From assembly GCA_964444825.1 (NCBI GenBank), contig CAYUIS010000029.1:1-43193 (forward strand): a stretch of 43,193 nucleotides of DNA, written 5' to 3'. The notes below the pieces were generated by a model. It searched no databases. It was given only the letters and a program-made list of their open reading frames with translations, and had not been told where the DNA came from. Each line of letters starts with the position of its first letter. Positions within the stretch are counted from its first letter, which is position 1. Shown here piece by piece: positions 35,200-42,373 of the stretch. The position numbers and the translations under genes are program-made. Source of the stretch: CAYUIS01 sp964444825 (GTDB taxonomy: Bacteria; Chloroflexota; Anaerolineae; B4-G1).

Positions 35200-36087
35200 C
35201 TAGGAAATCGACACGATCAGCATCACGGCCCGATCAAAGATGGCCTTCGCCTCCACCCGGTCGCTCTCGAACAGACGTTTGAAACTGCGCGCACAGTTGG
35301 TGTGGGCTGAGGTGGGTGACGTGAACCCATCTATGAGCTGCTGGGCCTGGGGGTCGGCGCCGCCAGGCGCGGCATCGGCCAGTTTCTCCAACTGGGGAAA
35401 CAGCGCCACGATGACGACCACCCGCTCCCGCACCAGGTTCTTGCGGGCCGTCACGTCATCCAGCTTGAAGAACTCGATGGTCACCAGCGCCCGGGCTCGA
35501 CGGTATCCGCTATCGGCCATGGCCTGGGGGGACACGCCGTGAAAGCGTATCAGATCCTCCGGGTCATCGTCAAAGTCGCCGATGGGATAGATCAGGTAGG
35601 GTTGTTCCTGCAGCAGGGCCGCCGGGTCGTCGCCGGTCAGGTCGTAATCGCCCGCGATGGGAAAACGATCCCCCTTCAAGTTCGAATTGCAGGGTTTGCA
35701 GGATGCCGCATAGTTGAACGGGTGATAGGGCAGCAGACAGTAGCCAGAATCCGCATCGGGGACCGGCGTGGTCTCGATCCCCTGATCCTTCAGCCCCTGG
35801 GGTAACGCCCACGCCCGCACGTTGCCCTTGGGCCGAAAGTGCTCCACGTCCTGCTCGCCCCTGCCTAGCTCGACCGACTCCAGCTTCCGCTCGCAGTAGG
35901 CGCACTTGGACCCACCCTGAAGCACCATATACACCGGCTTAACCTCACTCCAGATGGAGCTCGACTCCTGGTAGGCACCCTGGGCCCGGAATCTCTCCGT
36001 CCGCTCCGCAGCCCTATCCAGCCACGTGGGCGATTCGTCCCGCAGCAGGTCCTCCAGGTCCGCCCGCGAGATGGGGTAGCCGATCAC
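35200..36087 (-). CDS. HNH endonuclease, TIGR02646/PtuB-like
   Basis: 295 residues from a GTG at 36087 that overlaps the restored ATPase stop (GTGA). The frame stays open to 36219, but that extension is out-of-frame ATPase sequence. The HNH site is clear: C62-x2-C65 (KCAYC), then QDVEHFRPKG with catalytic His83, then C130-x2-C133-N134 (SCKPCNSN) with Lys138. This zinc-braced HNH form is that of the TIGR02646 family, which includes PtuB of Septu and the nuclease of retron Ec78. It would cut DNA, or possibly tRNA, when its ATPase partner is triggered. Paired with the ATPase just upstream, an anti-phage role is inferred. No reverse transcriptase is nearby, which argues against a retron. Confidence 0.82.
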   Translation of the reverse strand: MIGYPISRADLEDLLRDESPTWLDRAAERTERFRAQGAYQESSSIWSEVKPVYMVLQGGSKCAYCERKLESVELGRGEQDVEHFRPKGNVRAWALPQGLKDQGIETTPVPDADSGYCLLPYHPFNYAASCKPCNSNLKGDRFPIAGDYDLTGDDPAALLQEQPYLIYPIGDFDDDPEDLIRFHGVSPQAMADSGYRRARALVTIEFFKLDDVTARKNLVRERVVVIVALFPQLEKLADAAPGGADPQAQQLIDGFTSPTSAHTNCARSFKRLFESDRVEAKAIFDRAVMLIVSIS

Positions 36088-36166
36088 ACGCCGGCCTCCA
36101 TACCCCGGCTCATCTGCTCGAGCAGTTGTTTGGCGGCCTCGGCATCCCCATCCCGGGCCTTGAGGG

Positions 36167-37258
36167 TCAGCTCCTTGAGCGCGCGGGTCTTTTCGGGGGC
36201 CGGGTCGACTCCAGGCCAAAGAAATCGGTCAGCAACACCTGGTCCGCGTCCAGTCCGTACACCGCCTGCGCGATGCGCTGCGCCTGGCTCGCCTGCCCCT
36301 CGACCTCGGTCATCACGATGATGTTCATCCACTCCAGCGAACCGACGAGCAAGGGGCTGTGGGAGGTGACGATAAATTGGATATTCGGCAGCGTCCTGCC
36401 CAGTGTGTGCAGGACCGTCATCTGCCACTTCGGATGCAGGTGCAGATCGATCTCGTCCACCATCACGATGCCCTTGTTATCGACCAGCCGCTTGTCCTCG
36501 GGGCACGTCACACAGACGTGATACAACAGATCGCCCACCCACCCCAGGAACGCACGATAGCCATCCGACAGCGCTGGAAAGGGAATCTCGAGGCCCTGGA
36601 GGTCAAACACGTACTCGCCGTCCTCCATCTCACCGCCAAAGGCGTCATATCCGTGGCCCAAGAGGCCGTTGACCAGGTCGACCACCTCCGGGAAACGCGG
36701 CGAATCGCGGTGCTCGAACTCGGGCAGCCAGGCGCTCAGCGGGATGAGGGAGTAGGCCTCCTCGAACAGGCTCTGCACGCGCTGTGCCCGTGCAAAGGCC
36801 GAGCTCTTGCGGCTAGCCAGATCGACCTGAGATCGCCGCTCCACCCGCCGCGCCGCGCCATAGCCGACGAAGAAAAACGCATCAGAACCGGAGCTGAATA
36901 TGGGATGCCAGATATTGTCGTCTGGGTACGTCCAACGCAGCGATTCCAGGTCCCCTCGCCGCAACACGGTCACGCGGGACTCGACACGACTGAAATCGGG
37001 CGTGCGGTCCTGCTCGTGCGGGGTAAACTCGGCCTCGACGAGGGCTTCCTCCGGCCGCTCGTCGTCCCAGTCAGCGGCCTCCCGCCGGACGAGCTGGTAG
37101 GGGTAGATCCCCGAGTCGCCAACCGCTGGGCCTAACGCCGCCAGCGCCACCGCCTTGAGCAGCGTAGTCTTGCCAAGCCCGTTGTTGCCCAACAACAGGT
37201 TGATGTTCGGTAGATTCGGTTTAGGCAGATCGGAGCCAAACCGCTGGTCGGGATGCAC
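36167..37258 (-). CDS. AAA/ABC-like ATPase, PtuA-like partner of HNH nuclease (frameshifted at both ends)
   Basis: The open frame gives 363 residues from a GTG at 37258. Walker A is GNNGLGKTT (Lys30), the ABC-type signature region is ALSDGYRAFL, Walker B is GIVMVDEIDLHLHP (Asp268, Glu269), and the switch His follows in TSHSPLL. This is the OLD/PtuA-like ATPase layout without a nuclease domain. The true N-terminus lies upstream: in-frame sequence to about 37317 reads VINSLRLRNFRVFRSSEITF, and an ATG at 37320 with AAGGAG 7 bases before it would join if one base is missing. At the C-terminus the frame shifts at 36195-36204; the other frame gives PEKTRALKELTLKARDGD and ends at 36084, overlapping the HNH start. 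Whether these are sequencing errors or decay is open. Confidence 0.82.
   Translation of the reverse strand: MHPDQRFGSDLPKPNLPNINLLLGNNGLGKTTLLKAVALAALGPAVGDSGIYPYQLVRREAADWDDERPEEALVEAEFTPHEQDRTPDFSRVESRVTVLRRGDLESLRWTYPDDNIWHPIFSSGSDAFFFVGYGAARRVERRSQVDLASRKSSAFARAQRVQSLFEEAYSLIPLSAWLPEFEHRDSPRFPEVVDLVNGLLGHGYDAFGGEMEDGEYVFDLQGLEIPFPALSDGYRAFLGWVGDLLYHVCVTCPEDKRLVDNKGIVMVDEIDLHLHPKWQMTVLHTLGRTLPNIQFIVTSHSPLLVGSLEWMNIIVMTEVEGQASQAQRIAQAVYGLDADQVLLTDFFGLESTRPPKRPARSRS
36195..36204 (-). other. Probable single-base deletion in ATPase 3' end
   Basis: In the GGGGGCCGGG run (plus strand) the ATPase frame turns from GLESTR into a short, proline/arginine-rich tail with an early stop. One extra base here would give ESTRAPEKTRALKEL and a natural C-terminus ending at 36084 with a GTGA overlap to the HNH gene. 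Confidence 0.7.
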
Positions 37259-37472
37259 AAACGTGATCTCCGAGGAGCGAAAGACGCGAAAGTTCCGCAG
37301 ACGCAGCGAGTTGATTACATACCTATGCTCCTTGTGTCTCGGCCTCGGGGTCAGGCACGGTGAGTCGGCACCGTTCAGGAAAGTGGATGAGACACCTCCA
37401 CTCTACCATACAGGTCGGGATTTCGCAACTCTAGGAAGCGCCCCGGGTTCGGCCAGGCATTCTGTGCGATTC

Positions 37473-37501
37473 AGGATACCAGCAAAGGGAACGACTGTCA
37501 A
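37473..37501 (-). promoter_or_regulatory. Promoter of ATPase-HNH operon
   Basis: On the minus strand: perfect TTGACA at 37501-37496, 17-bp spacer, TATCCT at 37478-37473. Transcription would start near 37466, giving a leader of about 145 bases. The palindromic repeat lies immediately upstream. Within the leader, a 28-codon frame (ATG at 37409, TAG at 37325-37323) ends between the AAGGAG and the ATPase ATG. Confidence 0.75.
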
Positions 37502-37509
37502 TCTACTAG

Positions 37510-37542
37510 GGTGCGTCGCACCTGCTCTTGGTGCGACGCACC
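37510..37542. repeat. GGTGCGNNGCACC palindromic repeat, inverted pair
   Basis: GGTGCGTCGCACC at 37510-37522 and its exact reverse complement GGTGCGACGCACC at 37530-37542, with a 7-base loop: a perfect 13-bp stem whose arms are themselves palindromic. With the promoter at 37473-37501 and a leader with no further gene, this accounts for the 383-bp stretch 37321-37703. Confidence 0.85.
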
Positions 37543-37618
37543 TGGATGCCCAGGTATAACCCCGAATCAGGATGATTCGCCCAATCAGCGTGAAACGCTC
37601 CTGAAACGCCGCCTATGG

Positions 37619-37651
37619 TATACTGTGTTTGATCTGGCGCTTTGGCCAGAT
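37619..37651 (+). promoter_or_regulatory. Possible nitrilase promoter -10 and 5' hairpin
   Basis: TATACT at 37619-37624 lacks a good -35 partner. Eight bases on, a perfect inverted repeat ATCTGGC (37632-37638) / GCCAGAT (37645-37651) with a 6-base loop would sit at the start of the transcript and could be an operator. Confidence 0.35.
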
Positions 37652-37703
37652 ATCGACCTGATGGACATAACACCAGACAAGAACTGGACTACTGGAGGTG
37701 AAA

Positions 37704-38666
37704 GTGGAAAAGAAGACTGAACTATTCAAGGTAGCCGCCGCCCAGGCAGCACCCGTTTTTATGGATCGAGAGGCAACGGTCGAAAAAGCCTGCGACCTGA
37801 TCGCCCAGGCCGGGCGGGAGGGCGCGCGCCTGATCCTGTTCCCCGAGGCATTTATCCCCGGCTACCCCGACTGGGTCTGGCTGGTACCGAACAGCCACGG
37901 CGGGATATTGAGCCAGATGTATACTGAACTGGTCGAGAACGCGGTGACCATCCCCGACGACACGACAAGGCGACTCGGCCAGTCCGCAAAGAGCGCCGGG
38001 ATCCACCTGGCTATTGGGATAAACGAGCGTAATTCAGAGGCCAGCGGCACCAGCCTGTACAACACCCTGCTCTCTTTCGACGATCAGGGCGACATCGTGG
38101 GCAAACATCGCAAGCTGGTGCCAACCGGGGGAGAGCGATTGGTCTGGGCCCAGGGGGACGGCAGCACGATGGAGGTATTTGACACGTCCCTCGGCAAGGT
38201 GGGGGGATTGATCTGCTGGGAGAACTATATGCCGCTCGCCCGAAACGTGATGTATGCTGGCGGCACGCAGCTCCACCTGGCGCCGACTTGGGATCCCAGT
38301 GACGACTGGCTTCTGAGCCTCCGACACATAGCCAGAGAGGGAGGGATGTTTGTCCTCGGTTGCTGCGCAGCGCTGCATCTGGACGACATCCCCGATCGCT
38401 TCGAGTTCAAAAAGCTCTATCCGAAAGACACCGGGTGGATCAACCCTGGCAACAGCGCCATCATCGGTCCCAACGGCAAGATTTTCGCTGGACCGGCGAG
38501 TGAAAAGGAAGAGATCCTTTACGCCGAGGCCGACCTGAGCCTCATCACCGCGTCAAAGCGGATGTTTGATGTGGTGGGGCATTACGCCCGGCCCGACGTC
38601 TTCAAGTTCACGCTGAACCGAGAGCCGAACCTGATAATGCACACCTCCGGGGGTGCCAGAAGCTAA
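37704..38666 (+). CDS. Nitrilase (C-N hydrolase family, nitrilase branch)
   Basis: This enzyme converts organic nitriles to the carboxylic acid and ammonia. The catalytic triad is Glu48 (FPEAFIPGYP), Lys137 (KHRKLVPTGGER) and Cys171 (GLICWENYMPLAR). The CWEN motif and the PTWD stretch place it among true aliphatic/aryl-acetonitrile nitrilases rather than amidases. With 320 residues it is near the family's usual length. GTG 37704 is chosen because GGAGG (37694-37698) lies 5 bases before it; a GTG at 37698 overlaps that site. It carries no signal peptide, so it is cytoplasmic. The terminator at 38694-38732 ends this unit. The ThDP decarboxylase gene follows on the same strand from its own promoter. 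Confidence 0.92.
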   Translation: MEKKTELFKVAAAQAAPVFMDREATVEKACDLIAQAGREGARLILFPEAFIPGYPDWVWLVPNSHGGILSQMYTELVENAVTIPDDTTRRLGQSAKSAGIHLAIGINERNSEASGTSLYNTLLSFDDQGDIVGKHRKLVPTGGERLVWAQGDGSTMEVFDTSLGKVGGLICWENYMPLARNVMYAGGTQLHLAPTWDPSDDWLLSLRHIAREGGMFVLGCCAALHLDDIPDRFEFKKLYPKDTGWINPGNSAIIGPNGKIFAGPASEKEEILYAEADLSLITASKRMFDVVGHYARPDVFKFTLNREPNLIMHTSGGARS

Positions 38667-38693
38667 GACCTCGAACGCAGAACCAGCCCGCAC

Positions 38694-38732
38694 CCTCGCC
38701 CCAGCCCTCGCACTTGGGGCGAGGTTCCTTTT
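38694..38732 (+). terminator. Rho-independent terminator after nitrilase
   Basis: CCTCGCCCCA (38694-38703) pairs with TGGGGCGAGG (38715-38724) around an 11-base loop, followed by TTCCTTTT (38725-38732). The last two T are also the first bases of the next promoter's -35. Confidence 0.82.
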
Positions 38733-38759
38733 GACTTCCGCGCGAGTTGGCGCTATACT
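38731..38759 (+). promoter_or_regulatory. Promoter of ThDP decarboxylase gene
   Basis: TTGACT at 38731-38736, 17-bp spacer, TATACT at 38754-38759. Transcription would start near 38766, leaving a 254-base leader before the ATG at 39020. Confidence 0.8.
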
Positions 38760-38789
38760 GGCCCTGTGATCGTTTCCTATTGACCGGTA

Positions 38790-38991
38790 GCTAGCACTAC
38801 AACGAGATTTCGGGCACAGGTTGGTCGAAAAGCCCTGGTTTGGAAACCGCGATAGTCATCCAGAGTCTGTCGAAGGATGACGGCTCGGCGAAACCCGCGC
38901 CCTTCGATCAGGCCCCTCGACTTCGCCCCTCGACAGGCTCGGGGGGCACCTCAGGGTGCTTGCCTGGTCAAAGTCTCGTTGTAGTTCTAGC
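38790..38991 (+). promoter_or_regulatory. Long leader enclosed by an 18-bp inverted repeat (structured leader or small element)
   Basis: GCTAGCACTACAACGAGA at 38790-38807 pairs with 38974-38991 at 17 of 18 positions and encloses 166 bases. The interior holds two facing copies of a dispersed repeat: GAGTCTGTCGAAGGA at 38863-38877 and CTCGACAGGCTCGG on the other strand near 38929-38942. The stem ends 17 bases before the Shine-Dalgarno GGAGG (39009-39013). It could be a regulatory RNA fold or a small mobile element with terminal inverted repeats. With the terminator and promoter it accounts for the 353-bp gene-free stretch 38667-39019. Confidence 0.55.
38855..38881 (+). repeat. Dispersed CTGTCGAAGGA repeat, hairpin copy
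   Basis: GTCATCC (38855-38861) and GGATGAC (38875-38881) form a 7-bp stem around a 13-base loop. The core CCAGAGTCTGTCGAAGGA (38860-38877) recurs at 43082-43099 with one change. Confidence 0.7.
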
Positions 38992-39019
38992 ATTGACAAC
39001 ACAAACCTGGAGGACCCCT

Positions 39020-40687
39020 ATGCTGGGCATTGAAGCCTTTCTCGAAATCCTGGCCGCCAGCGGCGTGCGCCATATCTTTGGCAATCCCGGTTCAACCGAG
39101 TTGCCCTTGAACGATGTCCTGGTCCAGGACTCGCGCTTCGAGTACATCTTTGGCCTGCACGAGCTGCCGGCGACGGCGATGGCCGATGGCTATGCAATGG
39201 CCTCGGGCGGACTCGGCGTCGTATGCGTGCACATCTCCTGCGGCGTGGGCAACGCGATGGGTATGCTCTACAACGCCTACACTGCGGGCACGCCGCTCCT
39301 GCTCCTGGCCGGACAACAGGACCGCCGCTTGCGACTCAGCGAACCGGTGTTGGCCGGCGACACCGTCGCCGTCACCCGCCCGTGGACCAAGTGGGCGATC
39401 GAGGTCCAGCGTCTCGAGGACATCCCGACCGCCGTCCGCCGCGCGGTACAGACCGCCCTCACCCCGCCCACCGGGCCGGTGTTCATGTCCCTGCCTATCG
39501 ACATCCAGCTCGAGGCGGCGGACGACCTCGACCTCACCCCCCCTCACATCCCCGATCGGCGCGTGCGTCCCCCGCTGGAGGCCCTCCACAAAGCCGCTGA
39601 CATCCTGGCCCAGGCGCAGAATCCCGCCATCCTGGCCGGCAGCCGAGTGACCGAGGCTGGCGCCGTCGATGAACTGGTGACGCTGGCCAAAAGGCTCGGC
39701 GCGCCCGTGCTGGCCGAACAGCAGACCTCCCACGGACGGTTGCCGATGCCGGCCGACCACCCCCTGTACGCTGGCATCCTCTCCCTGTGGGCCCCCGACA
39801 TTCGCCAGCGCCTGGCCGATTTTGACGTTATCCTGGCGGTCGGCCTGGACGTACTGCGGCTGTACATCTATCGCGAGCCCGCCCGCCCGATCCCCGAGCA
39901 CGCGCGCCTGATCCACCTGGACGCCGACCCCTGGCAGATCGGCAAGAACTATCCGGTAGAGGTCGGCCTAGTGAGCGACCCTAAGACCGGGCTGGTCGAG
40001 CTGGCCCAGCGGTTGTCCGAGATCCAGCCGCCCGACCAGGCCCAAAAGGCCGCGGAGCGGCTGCAAACCTCCGCCGCCCAGCGTGCCGCCGCCCGTGAGT
40101 CCCTGCTAGCCGACATCGACGCTCAGATGGACCGGCGGCCGATGACGGCGCTGGCCTTTATGGGCGCCTTGTGCCGGGTGCTGCCGTCGAACGGTGTCGT
40201 GGTCGAGGAGGCGGTCACCACCCACCAGAACCTGCTGGAGAGGCTGGGCGTGCTCAAGGACCCCACCGGTTACCTCGCGCATCGCGGCTGGGCGCTGGGA
40301 TGGGGCCTGGGCAGCGCCATCGGCGTCAAGCTGGCCTGGCCTGACCGGCCCGTCGTGGCCCTGCTGGGCGACGGGGCAGCGCTGTACGGCATCCAGGGCC
40401 TCTGGACCGCGGCCCATCACCACGTCCCGGTGACGTTCCTCATCGCCAACAACGCCCAGTACAAGATCCTCAAGATCAGCGGCGACGTGATGCGGTTGCC
40501 CCAGATGGCACAGAGAAACTACCTGGCGATGGACCTGGTCGAGCCGGCGGTCGATTTTGTGGGCCTCGCCCGTTCCTTTGGCGTGGAGGCCCACCGGATG
40601 ACCGAACCGGAGGAACTCGCCGAGCGCATCCGCGATTCGCTCGACCGGGAGGAACCGCTCCTGCTCGACGCGACCATCGAACGCTGA
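39020..40687 (+). CDS. ThDP-dependent decarboxylase, benzoylformate decarboxylase-like
   Basis: This is a thiamine-diphosphate enzyme of the 2-oxoacid decarboxylase/acetolactate synthase class, 555 residues. The start GNPGSTELP (21-29, Ser25) and HELPATAMADGYA (Glu48, the cofactor-activating Glu) match benzoylformate decarboxylase. His71 (VCVHISCGVGNAMG) matches the active-site His70 of the Pseudomonas enzyme. Its second active-site His (281) appears to be Tyr here (VLRLYIYREP), so the substrate may differ. The ThDP-binding motif runs from GDG (450-452) to NN (477-478). GGAGG (39009-39013) sits 6 bases before the ATG; the open frame upstream is the structured leader and not coding. The upstream nitrilase suggests a shared nitrile or 2-hydroxy-acid route, which is only inferred. 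Confidence 0.9.
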   Translation: MLGIEAFLEILAASGVRHIFGNPGSTELPLNDVLVQDSRFEYIFGLHELPATAMADGYAMASGGLGVVCVHISCGVGNAMGMLYNAYTAGTPLLLLAGQQDRRLRLSEPVLAGDTVAVTRPWTKWAIEVQRLEDIPTAVRRAVQTALTPPTGPVFMSLPIDIQLEAADDLDLTPPHIPDRRVRPPLEALHKAADILAQAQNPAILAGSRVTEAGAVDELVTLAKRLGAPVLAEQQTSHGRLPMPADHPLYAGILSLWAPDIRQRLADFDVILAVGLDVLRLYIYREPARPIPEHARLIHLDADPWQIGKNYPVEVGLVSDPKTGLVELAQRLSEIQPPDQAQKAAERLQTSAAQRAAARESLLADIDAQMDRRPMTALAFMGALCRVLPSNGVVVEEAVTTHQNLLERLGVLKDPTGYLAHRGWALGWGLGSAIGVKLAWPDRPVVALLGDGAALYGIQGLWTAAHHHVPVTFLIANNAQYKILKISGDVMRLPQMAQRNYLAMDLVEPAVDFVGLARSFGVEAHRMTEPEELAERIRDSLDREEPLLLDATIER

Positions 40688-40704
40688 GCCTTCCCCCTCG
40701 GACC

Positions 40705-40721
40705 GCCGGCATCTTGCCGGC
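40705..40721. repeat. GCCGGC hairpin between decarboxylase and propeller genes
   Basis: GCCGGC-ATCTT-GCCGGC, a 6-bp GC stem 17 bases past the decarboxylase stop and 20 before the next ATG. There is no T tract, so it is not a clear terminator. Confidence 0.45.
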
Positions 40722-40741
40722 AATCCACAGGAGATTGAGAG

Positions 40742-42211
40742 ATGAAGTTCTCCACTCTGTCGCTTTTCCTGCTGCTGTTGGCCTATCCGCTCGGTCTGGA
40801 TCGCCAGATCCAGACCCCACCTGAGCCCACCGCCATCTGGCACGTTGAGACGGTGGACGAGGCGGCGAACGTAGGCAAATACACCTCGCTTGCGTTCGAC
40901 AGCCTGGGGCGGCCCCACATCGCCTACCCTCATATGGACCCGGACAACGACGGCTATGACCTAAAGTATGCCTGGCACGATGGGACCGACTGGCACGTCG
41001 AGACGGTTCTCAGTGACAATTGGGTCGGTGAGTACTGTTCGCTGGCACTCGACGCAGCCGGCCGGCCCCACATCAGCGCCTATGACAATGGCAACTTGGT
41101 GTACGGCTGGCACGACGGGGCAAACTTTCACTTTGAGACGGTCGATACCAAGGGTGGTTACTACACGTCGCTGGCGCTGGACAGCCTCGGACGCCCCCAC
41201 ATCAGCTACCAGGGCAACTTTGGCTTCCCCGAGATCAATTTCGACCTCAAGTACGCCTGGCACGACGGCACGCGCTGGCACGTCGAGACGGTAGATGTGG
41301 GCGACACAGGCTATGACACGTCACTGGCGTTGGACGAATTCGACCATCCCCATATCAGCACCTACGACTGGACCCTTGACGATCTGAAATATGCCTGGCA
41401 CGACGGCGCCCGCTGGCACGTCGAGATCGTGGACGACCAGGGTCGCGAGGACACCTCCCTGGCGCTGGATAGCTCCGGCCACCCTCACATCAGCTACTAT
41501 GTCAGCGGATGCCTGAAGCACGCCTGGCACGACGGCGCCCAGTGGCGCACCGAGACGGTGGACAGTAAAGGGGGTCTCAGCACCTCGCTGGCCCTTGATA
41601 CCACGGACCACCCCCACATCAGCTACTATGGCAGTGAGGGCCTGATGTATGCCTGGCACGATGGGACGCGCTGGTACGTCGAGACCGCGGTCAGCGGGTG
41701 GGGAGGCGAGTACACATCGTTGGCCCTGGATGAATCCGGCCGGCCGCACATCAGCTACCGGGGAGGAGGGCTGGGCTACGCCTATCGGACCCCTCTGCCC
41801 CCACTCTCCCTCAGGAAGCAGGCTACACCACATCAGGACCTGCGCAACAACGATACGCTGACCTACACCCTGACCATCTCCGGTCCTGGCCTTTCCGTTC
41901 GCCTGTGGGACCCGCTGCCCGATCCGGTTCACTACATCCCCGGTAGCTTGACCAGCGACCTCTCACCCACCGTTTCCTATAGCCCCACCCTCAGGGCGGT
42001 CGTGTGGAAGGGCACGCTGCCAACCGGCACCGTTTCCACGATCCGTTTCCAGGTCACACCCGGCGTCACCGGCACCGGGTCGCTCGTGCTGGCAGCGCAC
42101 ATCATCAACACCGCCTGGCTGACCGATACGGAATATGGTAGAAGCCGCAGGGCTACGGTGATCGTCAACGGAGACCGGCTCTATCTTCCCCTGACCATCC
42201 GCACCCACTAA
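40742..42211 (+). CDS. Secreted seven-repeat beta-propeller protein with DUF11-like domain
   Basis: 489 residues. A signal peptide-like start (MKFSTLSLFLLLLAYPLG) is followed by seven repeats of about 45-50 residues, each reading W-H-VETVD...YTSLALD-x-x-GRPHISY...LKYAWHDG-x-x. Seven such units point to a seven-bladed propeller. A beta domain of the DUF11 type follows (LSLRKQATPHQDLRNNDTL, then TYTLTISG and WDPLPDPVHYIPGS). The last residues are DRLYLPLTIRTH, resembling the end of the SBBP protein at 33400. No catalytic residues are recognised. AGGAG lies 8 bases before the ATG. It follows the decarboxylase after 54 bp and may be co-transcribed. Function is unknown; surface location is inferred. 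Confidence 0.87.
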   Translation: MKFSTLSLFLLLLAYPLGLDRQIQTPPEPTAIWHVETVDEAANVGKYTSLAFDSLGRPHIAYPHMDPDNDGYDLKYAWHDGTDWHVETVLSDNWVGEYCSLALDAAGRPHISAYDNGNLVYGWHDGANFHFETVDTKGGYYTSLALDSLGRPHISYQGNFGFPEINFDLKYAWHDGTRWHVETVDVGDTGYDTSLALDEFDHPHISTYDWTLDDLKYAWHDGARWHVEIVDDQGREDTSLALDSSGHPHISYYVSGCLKHAWHDGAQWRTETVDSKGGLSTSLALDTTDHPHISYYGSEGLMYAWHDGTRWYVETAVSGWGGEYTSLALDESGRPHISYRGGGLGYAYRTPLPPLSLRKQATPHQDLRNNDTLTYTLTISGPGLSVRLWDPLPDPVHYIPGSLTSDLSPTVSYSPTLRAVVWKGTLPTGTVSTIRFQVTPGVTGTGSLVLAAHIINTAWLTDTEYGRSRRATVIVNGDRLYLPLTIRTH

Positions 42212-42288
42212 GGTGCGTTGCACTATGGGTGCGATGCACCTCGCCAGACTCCTCACTTGCCCCCTCGCCCGTTGCGGTGCGTTGCACC
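42211..42288. repeat. GGTGCGNNGCACC palindromic repeat, three units
   Basis: GGTGCGTTGCAC at 42212-42223, GGTGCGATGCACC at 42228-42240 and GGTGCGTTGCACC at 42276-42288, starting at the stop codon of the propeller gene. They belong to the same family as 34469-34506 and 37510-37542. Confidence 0.8.
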
Positions 42289-42310
42289 TAAAATCGGCCA
42301 AAGCGACACC

Positions 42311-42349
42311 TTGACAGTTGATTGAATTTCGATCTAATACTAATTAGAT
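42311..42349 (+). promoter_or_regulatory. Promoter and operator of ArsR-family gene
   Basis: Perfect TTGACA at 42311-42316, 16-bp spacer, TCTAAT at 42333-42338. An inverted repeat ATCTAAT (42332-42338) / ATTAGAT (42343-42349) with a 4-base centre covers the -10, as expected for a repressor that controls its own gene. The stretch is AT-rich unlike its surroundings. Confidence 0.7.
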
Positions 42350-42373
42350 TTCTGTAAAAATTGTGAGGTTACT

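Noticed and set aside
36088..36219. Longer start for the HNH nuclease
   Set aside because: The added 44 residues are the ATPase C-terminal region read in another frame; the GTG at 36087 overlaps the ATPase stop and begins natural sequence.
34719..37320. Retron Ec78-type system
   Set aside because: An ATPase and HNH pair is present, but no reverse transcriptase or msr/msd-like RNA is seen nearby.
38766..39019. TPP riboswitch before the ThDP enzyme
   Set aside because: I found no CUGAGA or similar TPP core motif in the leader.
39092..39916. 274-codon minus-strand frame
   Set aside because: It is antisense to the ThDP decarboxylase in GC-rich sequence and has no recognisable motif.
42211..42288. 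CRISPR-like array from the repeated GGTGCG units
   Set aside because: The units are 12-13 bp palindromes with irregular spacing and no spacer-like sequences or cas genes.
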